DNA of 64,000 nt. It comes from Sipunculus nudus (Eukaryota; Annelida; Sipuncula; Golfingiida; Sipunculidae). Below, one piece after another: positions 1 to 12,112 of this stretch (its first letter is position 1; the number at the start of each line of letters is the position of its first letter). The position numbers were made by a program, and so were the translations under genes. Under the pieces are notes generated by a model that saw only the letters and a program-made list of their open reading frames with translations, was not told the DNA's origin and searched no databases. The stretch spans positions 59,461,953 through 59,525,952 of the forward strand of contig CM049311.1 in the NCBI GenBank assembly GCA_026874595.1, in the 5' to 3' direction.

Positions 1-1035
1 TGCACAAACTACCCCAGGGCACTTGTTGTCTCTATATGATTTTTTAAATGAACTTATCAATGACATTTTGTAGAACAATATACCGGTGGACATACAACAG
101 CTGATTAATTTTTCATAGTTATAGTCTGGGGGACCTTGATGCGGATCCATGTGTTGGCGGAGGTATGCGCTCTACGGGTGCACTCTAATAATGGAATAAA
201 CGTCTTAACGCAGTCGTTGTGTGTCTAGTCTAAGTTATTGTGATGTAATATATCTTACTAATCAATCTGAGGTGTTTTGTTGCAAAATATCCCTCTGTAG
301 TAAATATTTATTTATATTGGCCCTCAATTTTTGCTCTAAAATCAAATTTTACCTGAAAAAAATAACAAAACCCCCATAGAAAAAGTGGCACCATATTTTT
401 TTGTAAAGGTTAAGGTCTAAGAATCACAAAAATGTGGGGTCTCCACTTTTTACAGCGAAAATTTACTCGGTGACATATGCCCCCACACTATCAGGGGCAG
501 TGACTCCGTGACATGGGCTCAACAAATCGAGCGGCCACTTCTCGCCTTACTATCATTACACAAGTGTTCGCTTTCACATATTCCTGTCTGTTAATGATTG
601 CCTGGATAAAGGTAACCACTCGACCGTGACTGAGTTGTTTGACACCTTGCCTGAGTCGTACTACCCCACTCATCCTCATTAGTATACACAATAGTAAAGC
701 ATGTGTTCCCACCTACGTGTATGTTTTGGAATCTGACGTGCGAGCCGGATCTTAATCAGCGTGTTTGTCATTTATTCATACAATCTGTTAGTAATTTAAT
801 AACAAACACTGTATTTGTATATATTGTTTGAAATATTTTATTTTTTTTATTGACAACAGTAATTAAACTAATACTCTGTATATACGTCTATTTTGTTGAT
901 TGTAATAAAGATTTGAACTTGGTTTCATGTTACGTTTTAACCCTCCCCCCTCTCCTGGTCAAGTCCTGTATAACGGCCACTCCTCTATTAAGGCCACTTC
1001 CATCCAGTCCCGATGTTGACCGTAATACGGGCGTT

Positions 1036-1041
<6 letters not shown>
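1..1041. other. Intergenic, no gene seen
   Basis: AT-rich sequence on both strands with only short open frames (the longest about 70 codons) that match no family I recognise and show no splice-bounded coding pattern. I see nothing functional here. Confidence 0.5.

Positions 1042-1128
<87 letters not shown>
1042..1128. repeat. (AT)n microsatellite
   Basis: Uninterrupted TA dinucleotide run of about 87 bases. Any open frame through it encodes only alternating Tyr-Ile and is an artefact. Confidence 0.97.
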
Positions 1129-1130
<2 letters not shown>

Positions 1131-1511
1131 TGAAGGTGTTTGTCCGTGCTTGCTTAATTGGTCTTTTTAATTTTTAGCTTCCAGTGCTGAATGATGTCAA
1201 TCCTCAGTTAGTTTGTAAGTGCATGTTCTGTCAGTTTTCAGTCAAGCAAATCTCCGTATATAGCGTTTGATTTCTTTAAACTGTGCCATTGTATATAGTC
1301 AAGCGTTCAAGTCGTCTGTCACACGTCCTTATATCTACACAGTTACCTAAGAAATAAAAAAAACTATGAAAAAGCCAGACATAACAGAAATATGAGCTGG
1401 CCCGTCATAATAAAAAGGATCAACTAAAGTAGAAGAGTAAAACAACATGCTCGGACAGTAGCTCTGTATAAATCTTTGTTTTTTCTTTCTGCCCTGTCGC
1501 TCATCTGGTTG

Positions 1512-1512
<1 letters not shown>
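1129..1512. other. Intergenic, no gene seen
   Basis: Unique-looking AT-rich sequence between two microsatellites. No coding signal or recognised repeat. Confidence 0.5.
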
Positions 1513-1565
<53 letters not shown>

Positions 1566-1628
1566 ACACACACATATATATATATTTATTTATATATATA
1601 TATATATATGAATTCTTATATATAGTAG

Positions 1629-1696
<68 letters not shown>

Positions 1697-1739
1697 TGAG
1701 AGGCCCATATATACTGTTACCTGGACAAATTCCGAAAAG

Positions 1740-1788
<49 letters not shown>

Positions 1789-1830
1789 GTATATATATAA
1801 ATATACATATATGTATATATATATATATTA
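1513..1830. repeat. Compound (AT)n-(GA)n-(AT)n microsatellite
   Basis: An (AT)n run from 1513 to about 1563 is followed by further TA-rich sequence to about 1608, a (GA)n run from about 1634 to 1697, and another (AT)n run from about 1742 to 1784. Open frames here are low-complexity artefacts. Confidence 0.95.
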
Positions 1831-2847
1831 TGATTTTTAATTAGATGGAAATTCTATGGTTAAATTAATTGTTTTCACTAATTATCACTTGAGTTCTCAC
1901 TGATTAACTGACTGATTCGTAAAACTCTTCGTTGGAGGGGATCGCTCTGATGACGGATTCTTTAGTTCAAATAGGGGAAATTACCCGAATTGTGTTACAG
2001 AATGAATATTTTTTTGTTAAACTCCTTATACCCTGGAATTCGTTATGCATATATATTCCTATCAAACTCTTGTGAAAGTCAGGCACAGTTTCAGCTAATC
2101 TCTCCGAGTAAGAATTTCTAAATTAATAAATAAAAGGTGAATATTTATAATTCTGCCCAAAATGTCATAACCTTAACAATGAGTACCTACTTTCCTAAAA
2201 GGTTAACAATCCCACAGATATTCACGGAATTTCTTCATAGCATCCGATATTGGAACAACTAAAAACAAACACATTAAGTATATTTTAATATAAAAATCAG
2301 AAGAATTTTAAATATTTTTATTTTACAGCCTTTTTTCTTCCATGAAATCTTTGGTTCTGTCTTGGAGCATCAGGAGACGACTAGTTAGAAGAATTGGTAA
2401 TCATGCCCTTTGCGTATTCACATTGAACAAACAGTCAGGAGCGGATAAGTGTTAGGTTGTCATGTTAATTAGCACGTAACACCAATGATACAGAACTCTC
2501 AGTGACCGGTCACACCCAAGATTTCGCACTCTACCTTTATGTCGTTGGAATCATGACCCCTTCGGGACACTTAAACGTCCGCGACACCTCGACGCCGTAT
2601 CCATGAACAAAAGTTGATCTTCAACAATGAACAGAACCGTACCCATTCCTAGTTCTATCTCAGTCCTCTCAAAAAGTGAACTGGAAACAGGGTGTATATC
2701 TGCTCAGTCCTTATAATGAAGCAGAGCGTCGGTCTACCCTGTCCTGGGATAGCCGTGACAATAAGCACAGTAGGGAATGATAATAGGGCTGGTAAGCCTA
2801 CTTGAGTCGTGATACAAGCAATATCGAGGAATGCATCGCAGTGGTTT
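1831..2847. other. Intergenic with repeat-like 3' part
   Basis: No coding signal. The segment from about 2640 to 2845 (phrases such as CTCAGTCCT and CCTACTTGAGTC) resembles sequence near 4555-4615, 5460-5545 and 61130-61330, so it is probably a fragment of a dispersed repeat. Confidence 0.4.
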
Positions 2848-3805
2848 CAATCATTGTATCCCCAGACAAAGTCGGGGATACTATGTTATCATACCGGTCC
2901 CGTCGCCGCCGCCGCCGCATATAAATCTTGTTGACGCGATAACTCAAAAAATATTTCATGGATCTTTACCAAATTTGGTATATGTATAGATATGGAAGAG
3001 AGGACGACGCCTATTAAAAATGAGGTCATGACTTTTACTAGGAGAGTGTCCTTGACCTTGAATAGGTCCAATTTTGGGGAAAATCACACAAATTCTTAAA
3101 TATCGCAAGAAATCTTGCATGGATTGATGCCAAAATCAAGTTGATGGAAGATCATGGATAGGGTTGTCGTGTTCCAGAAACTGGTGGCGCCACCTATTAT
3201 TCTTTACTTGTTTTCGTACCGTTTAATACCCCCAAAATTGCCACTTGACAGTACTGTGAGCATTATAAGTCAAAAACTAATGGTCAGATTTCTTTTATAT
3301 TATGCATATACATAGATATGGGTTATGGGATGATATTTTTTTTTAAATTGGGGTCATGACCTTTCCTATGAGAGTGGCCTTGACCTTGAATATTGCCATA
3401 TATGGTGAAAATTACACAAAATCATTAATATCTCAATAAGGGATGCATGGATTGGTTCAAAAATCAACTTGATCAAAGATCTTGGATATTATTGTCATGT
3501 ACTGGATACAGGTAGCGCCACCTATTATTCTTTTACTTGTTTTCGTGCCGTTTAATACCCCATCATTGTCACTTTACAGTTCTGTGAGCAAATTATAAGT
3601 CAAAAACTATCAGACAGATTTCTTTCATATTATGCATATACATAGATATGGGTTATTGGATGATGTTTATTTAAATTGGGGTCATGACCTTTCCTATGAG
3701 AGTGACCTTTTCTATGAGTGTGGTCTGATATTAATTGTTGCTGAAGATGGGGGGCCTATTCTTAAAGGGGGGGGGGGGGGGGGTTAATTGTCTGGGGATA
3801 CTATG
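2848..3805 (+). mobile_element. Hairpin-ended element with about 320-bp tandem monomers
   Basis: The left end has a short hairpin, TCCCCAGACAAAGTCGGGGA, then GATACTATG and a (GCC)n tract near 2905-2920. The right end repeats GTCTGGGGATACTATGG near 3788-3804. Between them are two and a half diverged tandem copies, each with the phrases GGGGTCATGACCTTTCCTA, TATGCATATACATAGATATG and the palindrome GGTGGCGCCACC or a close variant (3183 and 3512). It looks non-autonomous, since no open frame longer than about 60 codons occurs. The same end motif, with an adjacent GCC tract, occurs in reverse at 24117-24190. A rolling-circle (Helentron/HINE-like) origin is an inference from hairpin plus internal tandem repeats. 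Confidence 0.6.
3767..3783. repeat. Poly(G) run
   Basis: A run of about 17 G just inside the right end of the hairpin-ended element. Confidence 0.95.
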
Positions 3806-3964
3806 GTACCTGCGGTGCCAAGAAATATCCAGTTCATATTGTGCATTCATATGCATTCATATTGTGGTAAAACCGACCATAATCCTTACATTATATATAA
3901 CATTATATATGATTATTTAACACAAGATAATACATGTGAACTCACAACCCAAACTGAAACCCTG

Positions 3965-4175
3965 TGTGAATGATAACGAGTCATTTCCTGTATCGACTGC
4001 AAGTTGTCTGGGACCTATATATACCCCGTGCGAGCTATGATTGTGTTCATCCGTCTACTCAAAACTGGGAGTTATACAGGGCGCCGCTCTTTTCAGCTCT
4101 TAGAATGAACAGGGCATCTGTCCTTTCGGCCTTTGGAGGGAAACAGGGCGTCCGTTTACTCAGCCGTTAGACTGA
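3965..4175. repeat. Dispersed repeat with 34-bp minisatellite
   Basis: Three diverged copies of a unit of about 34 bp (consensus like AGGGCGTCYGTCCTTTCAGC) lie at 4075-4175. The segment just upstream (GAGTCATTTCCTGTATCG at about 3979) recurs at about 61398 in an ACE intron, so this is part of a dispersed family. Confidence 0.6.
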
Positions 4176-5344
4176 AACATGAAATCAACAAGAAAAAGAC
4201 CGGGGGCTCAGATACCTCAATTCTATGGCAATTCGAATTCATGATATCTTTTTAAATGTTAGATTCTCATTTAATTCAGTTCACTTTTTTGAACGGAGGG
4301 ATATGGATTCCAAATCAATTCACATTATTCAGTTCGATTCAAATGTAATATGTTATTCAGTAACGGAGATGAAACAACATATCCACTGCATGCTACTTGG
4401 GATACCTATTGTGACCACTGCCTTAACTATATATAGCAAACCTTGCATGGCTTATCTGCCAAGTGAATTACTCCGATAGAAAGAGCAACATTCATAGCCC
4501 CCATCCCGCCCAAGACCCGGCCTGGATTCAGTTTCGAATTTGGCCTCAGATCTGGCAATAACACTGGGCGTCAATCTACCATGTCCCTGAAATAAAAAAA
4601 AAATGCCTCAGTCCTCTCCGATACCAGTTAACGAAACAACGGGTCAGACAACTCAGCTCTGCTCTCCAGTGCAGGTTACTGTTTCAGCAAAGCCACCTAC
4701 TCAATAATTATACGGACAAGAAAAACGAAAGTAATGCGAATTTGTTAATCATGCTGTAAATTGATTCTGTTGGTTTCTTTAAGCGTTAAATCGGTGAAAT
4801 TCGAGTCATAAACAGTATTAGTATTTCGAATTTAATATTCCATAAAATAGCGTGGCATAGACTCTTTCTCTCTGACACACACCCGAAGGAATGGATTTAG
4901 GTTCTTTTAATGGGGTATTGAGATGGCTGAAGCTCACACATGCACTCGAAAACGGAACTTCCTTAAAACCCCAAAGCCACTGGACACATGACCGTCGCGC
5001 ACGTGAAAGGCTAGGAATGTTCTCCTGTGTCCCTGTAGTTAACACTGTATACACTCTACACATGCGCTTCTCACCGTCGAACATATCACAAAAATATCAA
5101 AATCCACGTCAATGCTCGGTACCTCATGACGATCAACGTATGTACTGTCCTCTGGACTGTTCCTGGGCTTTACCACGGCCGATGATCATCGGCTATTTAC
5201 ACGTCCTTCTATAAAATTAGCTTACAGGTCCATTTGTAAGCTACGCTGGCCGCCCGCAGATTATGACTTTCGATACACCAGGAAATCGGTGGACCGTCCA
5301 CTACCTAGCGTGCTGACCTGGGAGAATATGTTTCCCCCTAGTGC
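4176..5344. other. Intergenic, no gene seen
   Basis: Only short frames occur, about 107 codons at most (4891-5214), with no recognisable domain and competing frames on the opposite strand. Not called as a gene. Confidence 0.45.
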
Positions 5345-5453
5345 CCTCAGTATATATACTCATGCCTACGTCACACATTCTGACCGCCTTTGGCCTTTGG
5401 TCCTCAGTATATATACTCATGCCTACGTCACACATCCTGACCGCCTTTGGCCT
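5345..5453. repeat. 57-bp tandem duplication
   Basis: Two nearly identical copies, 5346-5402 and 5403-5453, of a unit starting CTCAGTATATATACTCATGC and ending GACCGCCTTTGGCCT. The minisatellite-like phrases with CAGTCCTTTGGA continue to about 5545. Confidence 0.9.
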
Positions 5454-6232
5454 ATCGGGCCTATATTGGGCGTCAGTCGTCTCAGTCCTTTGGAAGAAAT
5501 TTGGTGTCGGTCTTCTTAGCCCTCTGGATGAAATTGGAAGTCAGCATTTCAATTGTGTTAATTACTCAGGGTGTAAATGCTGCTTGTCTGGTCTGTGTTT
5601 TCATATCCACACATTCTGTTAAAATTAAGGCCTTTGGGCAGCAGAATGACAGAGGACTTAAGTCTTATTCAGGCGGAATTCTAGGAGTCTCTGTGAAGCC
5701 TGAAGTAATGCACTGCAAAGCCCTTTCCGATGACCGCGATAAACTGATAAGAACAAGAGTACTGAGATCAGTTTTCCGTGGTTTTGGTGAATGTCCACAC
5801 CCGACGAACGTTGAAGAGTATCCATCGATGCGGACCCGATGTAGAGCCCCTAATTATCTCCCAGGTCTTCAACAGCTTGTTCCTTTACAGCGATAAAGAG
5901 TATGTTGGGTCGGGATAAGAACGCAGCCTTATTTCACGCCATCGATGATTTGGAAGGGTTGGGACCAGTCAATACCGGCGTCTAACATGACCGACATCAT
6001 TGACTTAATCTAAGCATTTGGCACGATAGCATAAAAAAGACTAAGACCCATGCATGCTCCAAGCTTCTAACTATGATTACCAAATACTATGTTCACAAGC
6101 CATTTCCAGCTGGGCTCCAGGAGGGCCTATTGTCCGATAAGATTGTCCATAGATTGCCTTTATAGAATAAGCTGTATGATTCTCGGTGTCGGCATAAAGT
6201 TGGATGTTTTCTTCAAGGTTGGTCAACCTCAT
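5454..6232. other. No supported gene
   Basis: A 149-codon frame (5447-5896, + strand) spans this stretch but starts inside the tandem repeat and has no recognisable motif. I see no other signal. Confidence 0.4.
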
Positions 6233-6955
6233 GTTTTTGGATTTCCCTGAGCCTGCGTTGAAGCTTCCTTGATTTCCTTGTCTTTCTCGTAAAAGTAGAT
6301 TTGATTTTTCTTCGACTCAAACGATACCCGGGTTGTTTGCAGCAGAATATTCTTGAGACAGTCCCAGGCAGCTTTATTTGGCCGACCAATTGAGTAGTGA
6401 TCACCCTTAAGTTTGAGTTGTATGTCTTGCTGGAACTTTGTCTTGTCTTGGTTTTGTGGAGATTAGGGACACGTAGTTTCTTCCTATTGGAGTATGTCCC
6501 TTCGATGGCTTGAATGAATTTTGAGAATCGTGGTCTGTGTGGCATTCTGCTTTTGGCCCATTGTGAAACGTCTTCAGGTCTCGCTGTCGCTCTCGCTGTT
6601 TTTGGATTTCCCTGAGCCTGCGTTGAAGCTTCCTTGATTTCCTTGTCTTTCTCGTAAAAGTAGATTTGATTTTTCTTCGACTCAAACGATACCCGGGTTG
6701 TTTGCAGCAGAATATTCTTGAGACAGTCCCAGGCAGCTTTATTTGGCCGACCAATTGAGTAGTGATCACCCTTAAGTTTGAGTTGTATGTCTTGCTGGAA
6801 CTTTGTCTTGTCTTGGTTTTGTGGAGATTAGGGACACGTAGTTTCTTCCTATGGGAGTATGTCCCTTCGATGGCTTGAATGAATTTTGAGAATCGTGGTC
6901 TGTGTGGCATTCTGCTTTTGGCCCATTGTGAAACGTCTTCAGGTCTCGCTGTCGC
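6233..6955 (-). repeat. Near-identical 365-bp tandem duplication of coding-like DNA
   Basis: Copy 1 runs 6233-6597 and copy 2 runs 6598-6955, with essentially one visible substitution (near 6486 versus 6851), so the duplication is very recent. Read on the minus strand, the sequence has a coding flavour: one frame gives FSKFIQAIEGTY and another gives NKAAWDCLKN, then YFYEKDKEIKEAS, each closed by stops. This suggests a frameshifted fragment of a protein gene, possibly from a retroelement, that I cannot identify. The 110- and 167-codon frames are read-throughs of the repeat joint. Confidence 0.85.
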
Positions 6956-7490
6956 ACAAGTATCTAGTCAGTTGTTTGGATCGGGGGTGCATCTGGGTGG
7001 TTTTCAGCCGATTTTTCCGTTTAGGATGGTATTGATCATGACAAACATTCGGATTATTAGTTCCTGTAGTAAGCGTCAATTTCAATAAGTATTTCCTACA
7101 TCGTATTCTCCGAAGCCACCTTTCCAGACTTCAGCGTCACGGCCCTCTCCCGCTGAAAACTCCGAGTATACGTTGACTTTGTCATTTCGAAAACTTTTCC
7201 GAAGGATGTTTTTCGGGTATAAGTAGGACCTATCCTGTTCTGTATATATTTAAGTATTGTCAGAAGTATAAATATCTTGTATTCCATGCGTGGAAGAAGC
7301 GACAAAGAAAAGTTCGTATTTATCTATCAATTAATTTATAATGATCAAATACATATTGCTTAAACTTGAAACTAAAATAATTAAGTCTACAAAAGGGGTT
7401 TATATACCTGCTATTGAAAATGTATTAAATATATATGGCCTTCGGAATTGCCTGACAAAATACATAAAGGGTGGATATTTTTCTAATATG
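6956..7490. other. Intergenic, no gene seen
   Basis: No coding or repeat signal that I can support. Confidence 0.45.
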
Positions 7491-7619
7491 ATCGCATTGT
7501 GCAATTCCAAATTTTAAACATGCTACACCCGCTGTTATCAGACCAAGGAGAGTGGGGGTGCCATGTTTAAAAGTTGCAGCTGGATGCAACATGCGATACC
7601 ACGCTCTCATTGGTCTGAT
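7491..7619. repeat. Two overlapping, mutually exclusive inverted repeats
   Basis: Inverted repeat 1 pairs 7491-7532 (ATCGCATTGTGCA ... AATTTTAAACATGCTACACCC) with 7551-7597 (GGGGGTGCCATGTTTAAAAG ... TGCAACATGCGAT), giving an imperfect stem of about 42 bp with a loop of about 18 nt. Inverted repeat 2 pairs 7537-7555 (ATCAGACCAAGGAGAGTGG) with 7599-7619 (ending CATTGGTCTGAT). The 5' arm of the second sits in the loop and 3' arm of the first, so the two folds compete. It could be a small MITE or a hairpin RNA; no expression evidence is available. Confidence 0.75.
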
Positions 7620-8704
7620 CACACCACTTTTTTTGTGCCCAACCTGGTGGTCAAATCGAGAGAACCTTGCTATAAAGAGCAGCGGTTACACGAAAAGAGA
7701 TCTGGGACGACTTCAGGGTATCAGCGCAACATGAGGGACTTAGTTTCACATAGCCAACCCACTTAATTGACCGGTCACATTTATTCTCTGCTTTCAAGTC
7801 AAAAGACAGGCCATCCGGCGGATAAACTTGTGACATGTTAACGGCATTTTGCCGCAGGGAAAGTCTCTTAATGCCGAAACCATGAAAAAGAGGCTGCGTT
7901 TACTCACAAATATTTTCTTTGATATGATAAGGGCAATTTAAGTTACAAGAAATGTTGACGGTAAACAAGAAACATTCCACAGTTACAAGCCTCAGGCCAC
8001 CACAACACAGGTTTTCATTCAGAACATTCATTACAGCTATAATAACGCATGACTATTCATGGATATAAAAATAATAAAATAATAATAATAATAATAATAA
8101 TAATAATCATCATAACATAATGTATTGAAAATTACTAAACCCTAATAAAAACTCTGTCTATTTTGTATATGTGCTTCTGAAACAAGACAGACGGTTTAAA
8201 CGTAAACATCCCTTTAGCATTAGAAACATAAAAGGCTCAGATGCCAAGACCTGCTTGATATTACGGTGTCAAAATACACTGTTTTTGTAAGCTAACACGC
8301 CATGTTCCTCTCCTGCCATTATAGCCTGTCTCCGCTTTCAGCAGTCTCGGGTATGTGATAAAAAGACTTTGTTGTAGTAATTATTATTGAAGTAACATTT
8401 TACACATAACAACAACAAGAAAAATAATTAAATAACTTATAGCAGATAAAATATCTACATGGTAAGAAAGATGGGCAGAAAATAACGAACAGCATTAAAA
8501 CTCCACCTTGTGAAACGAATAGGTATCAACAACCCATCCATTACCATGACCTTTCACGCGATATAAAAGTTCAGCTGGCTTTACATGTATAATATTTTAG
8601 ATTTAACTATAAAGCATAATTCATAAAATATTCGACTGATAAGAGTTCATCCGTCGTCTTTTAATTTTACAATCATCGAATATAATTTACAACCGATTCC
8701 TACC

Positions 8705-8706
<2 letters not shown>
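7620..8706. other. Intergenic with (AAT)n at 8078-8107
   Basis: An (AAT)n microsatellite lies at about 8078-8107. The rest shows no coding signal. Confidence 0.6.

Positions 8707-8754
<48 letters not shown>
8707..8754. repeat. (AT)n microsatellite
   Basis: Uninterrupted AT run. Confidence 0.97.
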
Positions 8755-8758
<4 letters not shown>

Positions 8759-9792
8759 GGTCTTAAAGAACGTAAGTTTACTTTCTGAGAACGCTGGATC
8801 CTGCATTTTTTTTTAAAACGCAATGGACAGTCTATATTAAGGAAAAGACTAAGACCCTCCAGAAGTTCAGCTTTCATATTTACTTCCAAATTAAATTTGT
8901 TACGGACTCAGAATTATTCAGGCACAACATAAAATACCTGCACTCGTTCCAAAAAACTATCATTTTAAAAATAAGATTTTTCTTGGTGTGTATTTCGTCC
9001 GTATTTGTTGACTGCATAACGCAGATTAGAGAGCGCCACCTTGCGGATACAAGGTGCATGCATGGTCGGGTGCTGATTGACAAACTTTTGTACGTCATCG
9101 CCCTGCTAGTAGAAGTGTTTTTAACGCCGAGTGATTTGCGCCTGTTTTACAAAAGCACCTTAGTGGCGCAAGTTTTAGATCTCCACATAAAGCGAGGTCG
9201 TTTTTCGCACGCTTCCTCGGGGTGACAGTTGGAAGTATCAGGTGCTACCGAAGTAGGTTTGTTCTTTTTTTAAAGAAAATCCAGATGTTACTCTAAATAT
9301 CATATCTTGGGTTCTTAATGAATATCACTGGTTTACAAACGAGACAACCAGCTGAGCAGATATACTCGCAGACATAAACAGTTTAAAAAAGTAAAGCATA
9401 AAACATAACGGCCAGGACTCTGCAGTGGAAACGTGACCACTAATAGGTTTTTGATTAAAGCTTAAAATCTGGTTCATGAAATTTCAAACGGTAAAAAGGC
9501 TTATGAAAGCTTCATCAGTGTGATATATAAAAAATATGAAACTGAACAAATATTTTAGTCCATGTTCATATATATAAACATCAAAACTGAAGAGAAATAT
9601 CTGAGCTGTAGATTCTGCATTTTTATGCATGACGCTCTATATTCCACATGTTACCTTGAGCTACCAACGAACACATTTCCAATCTCGTATAACCAGATAC
9701 GAGGAAAGAATCATTTACCGGGTGTTACGCTTTCATATAAGTCAAACGCGAAGTTAGGTCTATGGTTGTCTCTGTGCTGTGTTACATAAACT
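8755..9792. other. Intergenic, no supported gene
   Basis: An 80-codon + strand frame at 8983-9225 lies in somewhat GC-richer DNA (for example GAGAGCGCCACCTTGCGG near 9028) but has no recognisable motif or splice context. A 75-codon frame at 9562-9789 also matches nothing I know. Confidence 0.4.
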
Positions 9793-9793
9793 C

Positions 9794-9842
<49 letters not shown>
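9793..9842. repeat. (AT)n microsatellite
   Basis: TA dinucleotide run with one early interruption. Confidence 0.95.
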
Positions 9843-9846
<4 letters not shown>

Positions 9847-10089
9847 CATGAAAGAACAACACAAATTTTATATACATTTTTTATTTATAATAAAAAAAAA
9901 CCACATAAGTACCACCAAAATTAGTATTAGGTTAATCAAGAAAGTGAAATAAGAGCACATACATGTACGTGTATAAAAGCACCCAAATCAAACTATTTTT
10001 GGCTCAGATCATTATCAGTTCAACTTTATCCTAGACACATCAAAGGTAAAGATTGGATAATGTTAAGTTTATCAATAACATCTTATTAA

Positions 10090-10400
10090 TGTTTGTCGGC
10101 GAGAGACGAAAGGTATGTTCATGAGTGACTAATTGGCCAAACGAGTAAACAACGGACTAGGTATGTCGGCCATCGCGCGTGATGAGAAAGATCCTTGCCG
10201 GTATTAATTGTGTAACTGGTATCGCGGCCGTAGGTATGTTTGTTGGACCGTGCATGCACAACTGTTATCCAAACATTAAAGCGGCATGACCTTGAGTCGA
10301 CAGAGCCATCGTGCTTGATGAGTGAGAGCCTGGTCGGTATTAATTAATTATGACTGGTCATCATGGCCCAATCATGATTGACGGGCTCTGCACAACTGTT
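10090..10400. repeat. About 139-bp tandem repeat, two diverged copies
   Basis: Phrases such as CATCGCGCGTGATGAG / CATCGTGCTTGATGAG, CGGTATTAATT and GCACAACTGTTATCCAA recur once each at a spacing of roughly 135-140 bp. Confidence 0.6.
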
Positions 10401-10606
10401 ATCCAATCATGACTTCGAGTTAAGCGATAGAAATATTAGCTGGGGACCAAGAAAACACCTCGACACATCCGGTTTTTCGACACATCCGAATTCGACACAA
10501 GCGGAGTTAAATAGTAAGGTTTTAACTATTTTTTGCAGGGACCCCACGTTCGACTTCGACACATGCGGGAATTCGACTTAACCGAGTTCGACACAACGAG
10601 ATTTCA

Positions 10607-10612
<6 letters not shown>
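10401..10612 (-). mobile_element. Tigger/pogo-like MITE terminus
   Basis: The segment contains repeated TCGACACATCCG, TTCGACTTAACCGAG and TTCGACACAACGAG phrases and ends ATTTCACTG at a TA dinucleotide in the adjoining (AT)n tract. Such end-repeats are typical of pogo/Tigger-type MITEs in invertebrates (recall of the family, not a search). No transposase remnant is seen. The left terminus is not clearly defined. Confidence 0.45.

Positions 10613-10687
<75 letters not shown>
10611..10687. repeat. (AT)n microsatellite
   Basis: Uninterrupted TA run of about 77 bases. Confidence 0.97.
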
Positions 10688-10689
<2 letters not shown>

Positions 10690-11985
10690 CATATAGTTTG
10701 AACATTGCGCACGATTTCAGGGGCAATTTTACCAGACACTTTTTTCCCATCATAATACAATATATAAATATACATTCAAAACCGGGAGGTTGCAAAGTGG
10801 ATAAATTGTGGCTCTCACGTTTGGACTGAGTGCACTTTCTTTCCTTCTTTGAGTCCGTTTGCCAGACCCTTTCCATACAGAGTATGAAGAGAACGACGAG
10901 GTGTGCGACGAGGTAATTTTTTTTATCTTATGTTCTCTTAACGCTTATTGGTGAGTGAATCATGTCTTCCTACACAAACAGTGTTTTCATCCAATATTTA
11001 TTTATTTTTCCTTTTGGTAGATGCAACCGCCGCTATTCATTAATACTGTCTTTTCAAGGATGTCACCTTTATGTAACCTCCTCGGTCTAATTCTAGTCTT
11101 AACCTAGGTACGTACATCTGCAGAGTTCGATATTTTTGGTTTGAGACTACGTGACATTCGTTTCCTGACATTTCATTTTATATCTTGGTGTCACCAAGGC
11201 CCGGTGTCTGCCGCACCTGATGGTCTCCAGTGTGTCACAGTTATGACTGGTGTGTCATAACACCCTCCAAAGACTTACTCTTTAGTGAGTGACACACAGT
11301 CATTGGGCGCAGCCTTCTCATTAACCCTGCAGATCGCTCACCCCTTATGGGGTCTGGCCGTGGACAATCTCAACGCTCCTCGGCTGAGGTTTGAACTTCC
11401 GCTCTACTTCTATATCACAGAAGCCGGCTAATTAATGTTTATCGTACCAGCATCGTATTAACGCGACGTATTTAGGCCTAAATGTACTTGATTTCTTGCC
11501 GTTGTTATTTAAGATAATTTGTCATGATAACAAATGCTATTCAAATTATCTGGTTTGATGTAGCCTTCCATCCATTATATCATGCTAGAGATAACATATA
11601 TAACGCCACGGCACTTGGTGGCCTTATCGCGCAACTTCACATATCGGGATTTTATGAAGCTTTAAAAAGGGGCTGCGCCTGTGTTTCTGCTTTTATGTTT
11701 CGTTGCATGGTCAAAATCGGACCTCAGATCACACGGTCATGCTATGGTAAACAGACATACATGGTTGGGTTAACTCACAAAAAAAAAAACAATGTGTAAA
11801 ACCGGTGTATGTGAGATAAGTTCTTATGCCGGGATGGTTGTTTCGAAACTTATGTATTCTTTTAAAATGCATAGCGTGAGATAACACATATTATTGCAAA
11901 TGCTGATGTACCTTTGGGATATAATTCCTAATACGTTTTAAATGTGCATTATGAAGGAGAGAAAGAAGACTAAGAGAAGTAGGCA
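10688..11985. other. Intergenic; weak tRNA-like/SINE hint near 11325-11405
   Basis: The segment near 11325-11405 contains GGTCTGGCCGTGGACAA and GAGGTTTGAACTTCCGC, which resemble degenerate A and B boxes of a tRNA-derived SINE on the + strand. The match is poor and I do not call it. A 91-codon frame at 11524-11799 has no recognisable motif. Confidence 0.3.
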
Positions 11986-12112
11986 CTGTACGTAATCGTT
12001 ACGGAACTGTACGTTATCGTTACGGTACTGTACGTAATCGTTACGGAAGTATACGAACCTTACGGAACTGTACGTAATCGTTACGAAACTGTACGTTATC
12101 GTTACGGAACTG
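11986..12112. repeat. 21-bp minisatellite rich in TACG (six units)
   Basis: Six tandem units of about 21 bp, each of the form CTGTACGTWATCGTTACGGA, with one degenerate unit near 12050-12068. The unit contains near-palindromic TACGTA and CGTTACG. A 123-codon minus-strand frame through it is a repeat artefact, giving recurring YFRNDYVQ-like peptides. Confidence 0.93.

Noticed and set aside
850-1170. 106-codon frame
   Set aside because: Half of it is Tyr-Ile repeats from the (AT)n microsatellite; the same holds for frames at 1590-1808, 10578-10876, 13147-13706, 43486-43746, 57163-57468 and 58413-58811.
5447-5896. 149-codon frame
   Set aside because: Begins in a 57-bp tandem repeat, shows no domain, and has no supporting splice or promoter context.
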